Of a stretch of 14,475 nt of DNA, positions 5,398-11,939 are shown piece after piece. The notes below the pieces were generated by a model that searched no databases, was not told where the DNA came from, and saw only the letters and a list, made by a program, of their open reading frames with translations. Source of the stretch: CAZABP01 sp964483245 (lineage in GTDB: Bacteria; Planctomycetota; UBA1135; UBA2386); contig CAZABP010000088.1 of assembly GCA_964483245.1 (NCBI GenBank), positions 1 through 14,475 of the forward strand, given 5' to 3'. Position 1 is the stretch's first letter, and the number at the start of each line of letters is the position of its first letter. The translations under genes and the position numbers were made by a program.

Positions 5398-7056
5398 GTG
5401 ACAGAAGGCCATCAGGAAACCCCTCGCGAGGTGTTCCGCGCGAGTTGCCAGCAGTTTGGGTTCGCGTTGCGCGGGGACGGGTTCGACTACTCCCCCCGCG
5501 ACCGCAGACTGGTGCGCAAGGTCGGGGACTTCGTGCACCACATCTGGTTCCGATCGACGTACTTGGACCGACGCGACGTGTTCGTGTCACTCGTGATCGG
5601 AGTTTCGGTTTCGTGTCCCGCGTTGAACGCGTGGAAGCGTAAGCACCGATGCCTGAACCGGTCGCCCGCGGGCGTCGCGATGGCGGACCTTCGGATCCTG
5701 CAGCCTGATGGCAGCACGTCGGCTTGGACACTTGGGCCGAGCGCGCAGCGCATCGATGCGATCGCGGATGCGGTCCTTTCGATCCGGAAGTTCGCGCTCC
5801 CATTCTTCGCACAGTTCGAAGACGCACAGCGAGTTGCGCAGTTGCTGCAGGCAGGACCCGTGCTCGGGTTCGACGAGCCGAGCACTCAGGTGGATTTCCT
5901 GATGTGCTTCGCCGGTCCGCAGGCAGCAGAGCGCGTCGCAGCGCGATGGCTTCGCGACACGGATGGCAGCGCGACCGGAATCCGCCGCGCATACCTGCGG
6001 CAGCTCGAGCGACATCGCGCGCGGGGGTTGCCGGCCGAGTTGCCGACCTACAGCGCCGATGCGCTGGCAGTCGCGACGCTGCTCTACGGATTCCGCGACC
6101 TGACGACGGTCGAACCGGATGCCGGCGCCAGCTCCGCGGATCGCGAGCTGGCGCGGCAGCGGAAGCAGTCGGCGGGCGCCGCCCATCCCAGCAGCGAGAC
6201 ATCCGCAGCAGCCGCAGCAGCCGAGGACGGACCTGTGTGCGGCTGTTGTGGGCAGCGGATCCCGCAATTCCGCTCGCTCAGCGCCGCGGACGCCAAGCGG
6301 ATCCTCGCGCTGCGTGCTCCCGCAGCAGAACAGGCCCTGCGCAAGCTCGTCGGCTGCACGCGTGGCGAAGCGATGCGCTGGGTCCGCCACGGCGGCAAGG
6401 CGCTTCCCTGGCCATCTGGCCGCATCTGCCAGTTCTGCGCTGGGTTCCTGCGCAGCGCCACGGCAAAGCAGTGCTTCACCTGCGGCATCGACTGGCACGA
6501 CCCGACGCAGCTCCGGCTGCGCATCGCCGCGGATGCGCCCGCGGCCGATCGCGCGCGAGCGTGGGAGTTCGTGCGCGAGTGGTTCCGTCCGGACGGTGCG
6601 CTCCGCGACATCTACGTCGCACCGACCGATCCCGCCGACTGGCAGCGCATGCTGGGCAGCTTGTCCGAGTGGGGTTGGCAGGAGACTTGGACGCGCAATG
6701 GCGAGCCTGCGTCGCCGATCGACACCGTGGATGCGGCGTTCACGATCGCTGAGCGCGAGAACTTGCTGCTGCGCATCGAGCGGGACGACGTGCGCTTGCA
6801 CTGCCACTTCTTCGTTGTCGACGAGATCGAGTTCGATCTCGATCCTCACGAGGTGCGCGACGTCGCGAGGTTCGACTCGGTGCTGCGGTTCGTCGTGCAG
6901 CTCGGCGAGCGGTTGCGCAAGCCGGTCACACTGACGATGGAGAACGCTCCGACTGAGCGGATCCTCGGCTACGACCCGGCGGTGCGCGGGTTCGAGTTCC
7001 GAGCGCCGCCGGCCGGGGGGTTGGGCGAGCAGCTCCGGCTGCTGCCGCCGGGCTAG
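5398..7056 (+). CDS. DUF4304-like / zinc-ribbon / unknown C-terminal domain fusion protein
   Basis: A 552 aa soluble protein with three regions. Residues about 5-190 resemble DUF4304 proteins: an F..F....GF N-terminal pattern, an HHIWFRST strand, then KFALPFFAQFED, a typical second-half motif of that family. Residues about 235-278 are an Ala/Ser-rich linker. Residues 281-365 hold Cys281/Cys283/Cys284, then Cys345-x2-Cys348 and Cys359-x2-Cys362, probably one or two zinc ribbons around a helical stretch. Residues about 385-530 form a separate alpha/beta domain (DIYVAPTDPADWQRML, then CHFFVVDEIEFDLDPHEV, then VTLTMEN) that I cannot name. The open frame reaches back to 5059, but 5059-5397 overlaps the previous gene and repeats, so GTG 5398 is chosen; no good ribosome binding site is seen. 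Function is unknown. The DUF4304 assignment is from pattern memory. Confidence 0.75.
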   Translation: MTEGHQETPREVFRASCQQFGFALRGDGFDYSPRDRRLVRKVGDFVHHIWFRSTYLDRRDVFVSLVIGVSVSCPALNAWKRKHRCLNRSPAGVAMADLRILQPDGSTSAWTLGPSAQRIDAIADAVLSIRKFALPFFAQFEDAQRVAQLLQAGPVLGFDEPSTQVDFLMCFAGPQAAERVAARWLRDTDGSATGIRRAYLRQLERHRARGLPAELPTYSADALAVATLLYGFRDLTTVEPDAGASSADRELARQRKQSAGAAHPSSETSAAAAAAEDGPVCGCCGQRIPQFRSLSAADAKRILALRAPAAEQALRKLVGCTRGEAMRWVRHGGKALPWPSGRICQFCAGFLRSATAKQCFTCGIDWHDPTQLRLRIAADAPAADRARAWEFVREWFRPDGALRDIYVAPTDPADWQRMLGSLSEWGWQETWTRNGEPASPIDTVDAAFTIAERENLLLRIERDDVRLHCHFFVVDEIEFDLDPHEVRDVARFDSVLRFVVQLGERLRKPVTLTMENAPTERILGYDPAVRGFEFRAPPAGGLGEQLRLLPPG

Positions 7057-7160
7057 CGCTCGTGCGCGTGCCCGACGACCGAGCGCCGCAACCAAGAGCC
7101 GTGGTGCACCGTGCGACCGATCGATTCCTTGCCACGCGCGGGCCAAGAGCGAGAACGAAC

Positions 7161-7172
7161 GGGTCTGACCCC
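7161..7172. repeat. R1 repeat, core only
   Basis: GGGTC-T-GACCC plus one C, centred on 7166. The upstream CCTTGCCACGCG (about 7127) resembles the outer arm of other R1 copies, so this may be a decayed or rearranged unit. It lies in the 208-bp gap between the fusion protein and the ATPase gene. Confidence 0.65.
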
Positions 7173-7236
7173 ATCGTGCTCAGCCTCCATGACACCGGAG
7201 CGCTGGGGCGCCTCCCGCATCACCTGTTGAAGCCGC

Positions 7237-7261
7237 CGCCAGATTTGCCGTAAATCTGGCG
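7237..7261. promoter_or_regulatory. Perfect 10-bp inverted repeat abutting the ATPase start codon
   Basis: CGCCAGATTT (7237-7246) and AAATCTGGCG (7252-7261) are exact reverse complements around a 5-base spacer. They end three bases before ATG 7265. The sequence is AT-richer than its surroundings and unrelated to R1 or R2. It occupies the place where a Shine-Dalgarno sequence should be. It may be an operator or a translation-controlling hairpin. Confidence 0.6.
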
Positions 7262-7264
7262 TCG

Positions 7265-8422
7265 ATGTTTACACGGTCGCTCGACCCGCCTCGCTCTGCT
7301 TTCTTCCTGTTCGGACCCAGGGGAACAGGCAAGAGCACGTGGATCCGGTCCCGCTTCGCCGGCGCGCACGTCTTCGACCTGCTGACGCCGGACAACACGG
7401 TGCGCTATGAGCGGGAACCCGCGCTGTTCCGGGCGGAGGTGCTGGCGCGCCCAAAGGGGGACTGGATCGTCGTGGATGAAGTGCAGCGCGTGCCCCGGCT
7501 GCGGGACGAGGTCCACCACCTGATGGAGGAGAAGGGCTACCGGAAGTTCGCACTGACCGGCTCGTCGGCGCGCAAGCTCAAGCGCGGCGGCGCCAACCTG
7601 CTCGCCGGACGCGCGGTGCTGCGCAACCTCTTCCCGCTCACTGCGGCCGAGACGGCATTCTCGGTCCCGGCCGAGCAGCGCGTGCGGTACGGCTCGATGC
7701 CGCTCAGCGTCACCGCCGCGGATGACCGTTCGCGCGAGGACTATCTGCGCGCGTACGTGACGACCTATCTCGCCGAGGAGATCCGCGCCGAAGGACTGGT
7801 GCGGGACCTGGGCGGGTTCAGCCGATTCCTCGACGTGGCCGCCCTCGCCGCCGGCCAGACCACGAACGTCGCCGGGCTTTCCCGCGACGCCGGCGTCTCA
7901 CGCGAGACTGCGCGTGGGTACTTCGAGATCCTGGTGGACACGCTGATCGGTGACTGGCTCCCCGCGTGGCGCCCGCGCGCCAAGGTCAAGGAGGTGGCGC
8001 AGCCGAAGTTCTACTGGTTCGACGCGGGGGTGTTGCACGCGGCCGCGGGCGGATTCGAGCAGCCGATGCCGGCCGACTGGAACGGTGTGCTCCTCGAGCA
8101 CCTCGTGCTGCACGAACTGCGGGCGTACCTCCACTACGGCGGAGTGCGCGGCACGCTCGGCTACTGGGCCACGCCGAGCGGTGGGGAGGTCGACTTCGTG
8201 TGGTGGTACGGCAAGCAGATGGTGGCGATCGAGGTGAAGTCGAGTCCGCGCTACCGGCGGGAGTACAGGGCGGGGATCCGCGCGCTCGAGGCAGGTTGCG
8301 AGGGGCGTGTCCGGAGCTGGATCGTGTACCGCGGCGACAAGGAGCTGGATGCGGACGGAACGCGCGTAGTGCCGGTCGAGACGTTTCTGAGCCGGCTGCA
8401 CGCTGGTGAGATCATCCGGTGA
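7265..8422 (+). CDS. AAA-type ATPase with DUF4143 C-terminal domain
   Basis: A 385 aa member of the common AAA_14/DUF4143 ATPases, whose cellular role is mostly unknown. Walker A GPRGTGKST lies at 17-25, Walker B WIVVDEVQR at 67-75 (Asp71, Glu72) and sensor-like LTGSSARKL at 97-105. A winged-helix region follows (AGLSRDAGVSRETARGYFEIL), then FYWFDAGVLHAAAGG, typical of DUF4143. The C-terminus carries Asp310 and Glu323-x-Lys325 (GGEVDF then AIEVKS), the PD-(D/E)xK nuclease-like fold normally seen in the family. Length is usual and all key residues are present, so it looks intact. ATG 7265 is preceded by a perfect inverted repeat rather than a ribosome binding site. The stop overlaps the next gene's GTG by four bases (GTGA), implying co-translation with the DUF4279 protein. 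Confidence 0.93.
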   Translation: MFTRSLDPPRSAFFLFGPRGTGKSTWIRSRFAGAHVFDLLTPDNTVRYEREPALFRAEVLARPKGDWIVVDEVQRVPRLRDEVHHLMEEKGYRKFALTGSSARKLKRGGANLLAGRAVLRNLFPLTAAETAFSVPAEQRVRYGSMPLSVTAADDRSREDYLRAYVTTYLAEEIRAEGLVRDLGGFSRFLDVAALAAGQTTNVAGLSRDAGVSRETARGYFEILVDTLIGDWLPAWRPRAKVKEVAQPKFYWFDAGVLHAAAGGFEQPMPADWNGVLLEHLVLHELRAYLHYGGVRGTLGYWATPSGGEVDFVWWYGKQMVAIEVKSSPRYRREYRAGIRALEAGCEGRVRSWIVYRGDKELDADGTRVVPVETFLSRLHAGEIIR

Positions 8423-9546
8423 CGGGCCCTGGCCGAATGCGCGACGACCGAGCGCCGAAGCCTGAACCCGATCCACCGGGCGAGCCCGCGCCGCGCGTGA
8501 TCTCTGACGTCGACGAGTTTCGCGTCAGCATCGGGATCCACGGCGAGGAGCTCGATCCGGATCGGATCACTGCGTTGATGCGGTGTGAGCCGGATGACTC
8601 GCATCGCCGCGGCGAACTGCGTGGACCCCGAAGTCCCCCGATGCCGCGCGGAGCATGGTTTGTCGAGGGCGAGGGGGCTGCGCCGACCGAGCCGGAAGCG
8701 GTGCTGGCGGAGCTCCTCTCGCGGCTGCCGCCCGAGCCAGCGATCTGGAACGGACTGCGCGAACGGTTCCAGGTCATGCAGAAGTTCGGCCTGTTCCTCG
8801 ACGCGTCGCGGCGCGCGTTCGAGCTGTCGCCCGCGATCGTGCAGCGCGTGGGGGAGCTCGGCATCGGTCTCGGCTTCGACATCTACGGCCCGGAGGGATC
8901 GACGATCGGTGGGCAGCGCGACGCGGACGACGATGATCACGACGATGACGAGGACGATGACGATGATGGTGACAACGACGATGTCGCGGACCTCGCCGAG
9001 GACTCGCCCGTGGCTTCCCCGGCGACCGAACCACCGCCGCGTCGCGGCAGGCTGATCCGCGTCGGCGGCAGGATCGATCGGACCCGCGCGACGCTGAGGA
9101 TCCAGGGCGCGTCCCTCGATCCCGCCCAGATCTCGAGGCTGATCGGGGCGCCGCCCACGCCCGAGCCCACGGCAGTGCCGGTGGCAGAGCAACGCGGCGG
9201 AGATGCCTGCGCGAGCGCGGCGGGCGCGGCGCCCGATGTCTGGCTCCTTTCGACCGACGGCGAATCGCCGACGCAACCCGAAGACGTGCTCGCTCGGCTC
9301 CTGGCGGTGCTTCCCGCCGACCCGGCGATCCTCGCGCGCTTGCGCGAGCGTCACCACGTCGCGCTGCATTTCGAGCTGCACCTGTTCACGTGGAACCGAG
9401 GCTTCGACCTGACGCCGGCTATCGTGCAACGTCTCGCGCGGCTCGGGCTCGGGCTGTGCTTCGACATCCACGCGTCGCACGATCCCGATCTCGAACCGCC
9501 GCGCAGCTACGAGGAGCTCGGATGGCAGCCAAGAAGCGAACGGTGA
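8419..9546 (+). CDS. Tandem DUF4279-like protein with acidic linker
   Basis: A 375 aa protein built from two related halves. Residues about 33-157 and 222-352 share the same plan: a strand (RVSIGIHG / RATLRIQG), LDPDRITALM / LDPAQISRLI, a central W (AWFVEG / VWLLST), a [T/Q]PE.VLA.LL helix, then LPPEPAI / LPADPAI and FELSPAIVQRVGELGIGLGFDI / the matching stretch near residue 330. This fits the DUF4279 pattern. Between them residues 168-188 are almost pure Asp/Glu, encoded by GAC/GAT triplets. GTG 8419 overlaps the ATPase stop, with GGTGAG nine bases upstream; ATG 8437 is an alternative. Function is unknown; DUF4279 proteins are often single-domain and found among immunity-like genes. The internal duplication is clear; the family name is probable. 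Confidence 0.8.
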   Translation: MTGPGRMRDDRAPKPEPDPPGEPAPRVISDVDEFRVSIGIHGEELDPDRITALMRCEPDDSHRRGELRGPRSPPMPRGAWFVEGEGAAPTEPEAVLAELLSRLPPEPAIWNGLRERFQVMQKFGLFLDASRRAFELSPAIVQRVGELGIGLGFDIYGPEGSTIGGQRDADDDDHDDDEDDDDDGDNDDVADLAEDSPVASPATEPPPRRGRLIRVGGRIDRTRATLRIQGASLDPAQISRLIGAPPTPEPTAVPVAEQRGGDACASAAGAAPDVWLLSTDGESPTQPEDVLARLLAVLPADPAILARLRERHHVALHFELHLFTWNRGFDLTPAIVQRLARLGLGLCFDIHASHDPDLEPPRSYEELGWQPRSER

Positions 9547-10112
9547 AGCGTGGTCGCACCCAGCGTGCGGCGGACAGCGGCCGCGCGGTTGCTGCGGCGA
9601 AGCAGGGTGTGGCCCGTTCGTCGTCCACACGCAAGGGCTCCGCACGCCGCGCTGCCAGCATGCCGTCCACACGCAAGGGCGCCGCACGCAGCGCTGGCGG
9701 CACGCCATCCAAGCGCACGCCCGCCGCACGCCGCTCCGGCACTGCTGGCACGCGCGCCGGCTCGACCCCGATCGACAGGTATCTCGCTGAGCTTCCCGCC
9801 AACCAGCGTCGTGCGCTCGAGCGGCTGCGCCGCCTCATCCGCGCCGCTGCGCCAGGCGCGGAGGAGTGCATCAGCTACGGTCTCGCCGCGTTCCGCCTTG
9901 CGGGCAGACCGCTCGTCGCGTTCGGCGCCGCGAGGGGGCATTGCGCGTTCTTTCCGATGAGCGGCAACACCGTCCGTGACCACGCACGGGAGCTCGCAGG
10001 CTACGACACCAGCAAGGGCACGATCCGGTTCCAACCTGGCAAGCCGCTGCCGGCGAAACTGGTGCGCAAGCTGGTCAAGGCGCGGATCGCGGAGAATGCC
10101 GTGCAGCGTTGA
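9522..10112 (+). CDS. DUF1801 domain protein with basic histone-like N-terminal tail
   Basis: A 196 aa protein. Residues about 84-192 are a standard DUF1801 domain: IDRYLAELPANQRRALERLR, AAPGAEECISYGLAAFRLAGRPLVAFGA, then YDTSKGTIRFQPGKPLPAKLVRKLVKARI. This family includes proteins annotated as iron chaperones, though biochemical roles are poorly known. Residues 1-80 form an unusual Lys/Arg/Ala/Ser-rich tail like bacterial histone H1-like proteins, with three 14-residue repeats (34-75). The frame is open to 9390, but ATG 9522 has GAGGAG five bases upstream and starts inside the end of the DUF4279 gene (25-bp overlap), so it is chosen. The tail may bind nucleic acid; that is inference. Confidence 0.88.
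   Translation: MAAKKRTVKRGRTQRAADSGRAVAAAKQGVARSSSTRKGSARRAASMPSTRKGAARSAGGTPSKRTPAARRSGTAGTRAGSTPIDRYLAELPANQRRALERLRRLIRAAAPGAEECISYGLAAFRLAGRPLVAFGAARGHCAFFPMSGNTVRDHARELAGYDTSKGTIRFQPGKPLPAKLVRKLVKARIAENAVQR
9621..9746 (+). repeat. Three 42-bp tandem repeats inside the DUF1801 gene
   Basis: Units start at 9621, 9663 and 9705. The first two are close copies sharing CGTCCACACGCAAGGGC; the third is more diverged. The period is a multiple of three and encodes a basic 14-residue unit with STRKG-like starts. It looks like local in-frame expansion of the tail. Confidence 0.8.
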
Positions 10113-10127
10113 CCACGACATACCGAC

Positions 10128-10703
10128 ATGCAGGCCATACCCCGATTCCCAGTCATCTCCCGCCCGCTGCCGGCGTTGCTGATCGCCGCGTTGCTGCTCG
10201 GCTGCCAGACGGACAGCGTCCCGCGCGTGCCCGAGGCGCCCAGCGACGAGCCGCGCGCGGCTGCGGCCCCGTCCGAAGTCCTGTGTCCGCTGTGCGAGAA
10301 GCCGATCCCGCCAGGGCACGAAGTGCTGCTCTTCGCCGCGGGCACAGCGCCCTTGCCCTACCGCTGCATCCACTGCGCGCTGACGGTGCAGGCGGAGGCA
10401 ATGCCGCCGACGAGGGTCCGTGCGCGCGCCCCGTTGTCGAACACGGAGGTCACGATCCAGCGCGATCCGGACGGCTGGAGCGTGACGCCTTCGACCGCGG
10501 TCTTTCTCAGCCTGCCGGAAGAAGGTGGCGAGTGCATGGACCGGCATCGCGTCTTCGCCGACCGGGACGAATACGACCGCTACCTCACCGCGCATCCCGA
10601 GCTGCCCGCGGCGACAGCAGTCCCCTTCACGATCCACCAGCTCGCCAGGCTGCTCGCGGCGGGGCTTCCCGTGCAGGGGAATCCGCCCCCGACGCGCCGC
10701 TGA
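10128..10703 (+). CDS. Putative lipoprotein with paired CxxC motifs
   Basis: A 191 aa protein with a lipoprotein signal peptide: hydrophobic LPALLIAALLLG followed by Cys26 (lipobox LLGC). No Asp follows at +2, so outer-membrane sorting is plausible in a Gram-negative. After a Pro/Ala-rich spacer come Cys53-x2-Cys56 (CPLC) and Cys80-x2-Cys83 (CIHC), a likely metal-binding ribbon. The distal part contains another Cys in ECMDRHRVF and an amphipathic C-terminus. CxxC pairs on an exported lipoprotein recall metal-handling proteins, but I do not recognise the family. It starts 15 bp after the DUF1801 stop and is probably co-transcribed. Its TGA stop is the first three bases of an R1 repeat element. 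Confidence 0.78.
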   Translation: MQAIPRFPVISRPLPALLIAALLLGCQTDSVPRVPEAPSDEPRAAAAPSEVLCPLCEKPIPPGHEVLLFAAGTAPLPYRCIHCALTVQAEAMPPTRVRARAPLSNTEVTIQRDPDGWSVTPSTAVFLSLPEEGGECMDRHRVFADRDEYDRYLTAHPELPAATAVPFTIHQLARLLAAGLPVQGNPPPTRR

Positions 10704-10770
10704 TCCGTTGGGGGTCTGACCCCTTTCGTATTCGCGCGCAGCCGGTTGGGGTCTGACCCCTTTCGGATCA
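10701..10770. repeat. R1 dimer filling the gap between convergent genes
   Basis: Two perfect GGGGTCTGACCCC cores (10711-10723 and 10748-10760) lie 37 bp apart in direct orientation. The element is bounded by TGATCCG (10701-10707) and its reverse complement CGGATCA (10764-10770). Each boundary supplies the TGA stop of one of the two convergent genes. The paired palindromes could also act as a two-way terminator, although no T-tract follows. Confidence 0.85.
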
Positions 10771-11862
10771 CGCGGCGCCGCAGCCGCGGCACCCGTCCGG
10801 ATGGCACGTGCGGCACGCCCGCTTCCCGCACCGCGCGCAGGCGCGGGCACACGCGACGCACGTCAGGTGTCCCGCCTCGTCGCAGGCTTCGAAGCCGAAC
10901 TCCGGCTCGCCGCAGCCATCGCAGATCCGGCCGGGAACGTCCTGGAGGAACGGATCCCACGGCAGCGCGACGAGGATCTCGCGCTTGCGCCGCAGCAGCA
11001 GGAACTCACAGATGCTGACGGGATACGCGACCTCGAGCACGGAGGCGAGCGACCAGCGCACGGTGACCTGGTAGCGCAGCGCGAGCTCGCGCAGCTTCTC
11101 GTCGCGGCTGCGCAGGATGGCCTGCGCCTTGGCTTCGCGCGATTCGTTGACGACACCGCGCGCGCGCTTGCGCCCCTCGCGCAGCAGCGTCTCGTGGTAG
11201 TCGGTGATCCGTGCGGCATCGCGTGCCATGCGCGCAGTCAGCGAGCGTCGAAGCCCCTGCAGCCGCTCGCCGAGCAGGCGCTGCGCGTGCCGCGACGCCG
11301 CGCCGGCAGCCGCGGCGACCGCCGTGGCTGCGACGCGCGGCGAGCCGGCGGACCCTCGAGCGAGTTCCGCGAGCAGCATCGCGGCGAGCGGGGCCGACAT
11401 GGTCCGCAGCGCCGGATCGCAGGCCACGTGCACGCTCCCTTCGGCACGCTCCTCGCCGATCGCCTCGTAGCGGAACTCGAGCACCAGCACGCGCGCGTCG
11501 TGCTGCCGCGTGACCGCATCCCGCACGGCGCAGTTGCGCGCGTGGAATCGCGCGAGCACGGCATCGGCGACGCCGCTGGCGCGCGGCCGCACGCCCGGGA
11601 TCGCCATGCACGCGCGCGAACCGCGCGCGAGCGCGGACTCGAGACACCACTGCACCGCCCTCGACTCGAGCGCGAGCGCCTGCTCGCCGGCGCGCGCGTT
11701 CGCGAGCAGCCGCAGCGTCGCCGACTCGCCGAGATCGGTCGCCGCTTGCAGCTCTGGACCGAGTACCACCTCGAGCCGGCCATCGGAGTCCACCTGCGCG
11801 AGCGCCCCCTCGCGCTCGAGCACCGCGCCGAGGAATCCAGCGACGTCACCCGGTTCGAGCAT
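10768..11862 (-). CDS. Hypothetical protein with Cys-rich zinc-binding C-terminus, SNF2 partner
   Basis: A 364 aa protein I cannot assign. The first 150 residues are mixed alpha/beta. Residues about 150-265 are Ala/Arg/Glu-rich and helical, probably coiled coil (LQGLRRSLTARMARDAAR, then REAKAQAILRSRDEKLREL). Residues 266-308 form strands (VTVRWSLASVLEVAYPV). The last 50 residues hold 11 cysteines (314, 317, 327, 335, 338, 342, 345, 350, 353, 358, 361) and two histidines, enough for two or three zinc ribbons or a RING-like fold. It lies immediately downstream of the SNF2 helicase on the same strand, so a joint role is likely. The start at ATG 11862 lies in the second copy of a 68-bp duplication; the first copy encodes a near-identical short peptide in another frame. 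Its TGA stop is part of an R1 element. Confidence 0.8.
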   Translation of the reverse strand: MLEPGDVAGFLGAVLEREGALAQVDSDGRLEVVLGPELQAATDLGESATLRLLANARAGEQALALESRAVQWCLESALARGSRACMAIPGVRPRASGVADAVLARFHARNCAVRDAVTRQHDARVLVLEFRYEAIGEERAEGSVHVACDPALRTMSAPLAAMLLAELARGSAGSPRVAATAVAAAAGAASRHAQRLLGERLQGLRRSLTARMARDAARITDYHETLLREGRKRARGVVNESREAKAQAILRSRDEKLRELALRYQVTVRWSLASVLEVAYPVSICEFLLLRRKREILVALPWDPFLQDVPGRICDGCGEPEFGFEACDEAGHLTCVACARACARCGKRACRTCHPDGCRGCGAA

Positions 11863-11938
11863 GCCGTTCAGGCCCCTTCGCGTTCGAGCGCCGCGCCGAA
11901 GAACCCCGCGACGTCACCCGGTTCGAGCACTCCGCTCA
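11804..11938 (-). repeat. 68-bp tandem duplication at the helicase/partner gene junction
   Basis: Positions 11804-11870 and 11872-11938 match at about 58 of 67 bases by eye, a period of 68 bp. Each copy encodes the peptide start LEPGDVAGF-[LF]-GA-[VA]-LEREGA. Because 68 is not a multiple of three, the two copies lie in different frames and the first ends at a TGA before the second begins. The divergence shows the duplication is not recent. Confidence 0.85.
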
Positions 11939-11939
11939 T
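11868..11939 (-). CDS. Possible 23-residue leader ORF duplicated from the partner gene start
   Basis: ATG at 11937-11939 overlaps the helicase TGA (11936-11938) in an ATGA arrangement. It opens a 23-codon frame whose residues from position 4 onward almost repeat the start of the 364-residue protein. It ends with TGA at 11868-11870, five bases before the ATG of that protein. It may couple translation from the helicase to the partner, or be a relic of the original start. The GGAGG upstream is too close to its ATG for a standard ribosome binding site. Confidence 0.35.
   Translation of the reverse strand: MSGVLEPGDVAGFFGAALEREGA

Noticed and set aside
5587..7146. 519-codon minus-strand open frame opposite the DUF4304-like fusion
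   Set aside because: The plus frame has ordered CxxC pairs and domain-like patterns; the minus frame is an Arg/Ala-rich shadow.
8925..8985. GAY triplet tract as a non-coding microsatellite
   Set aside because: It is in frame within a clear two-domain protein and encodes an acidic linker, so I treat it as coding.
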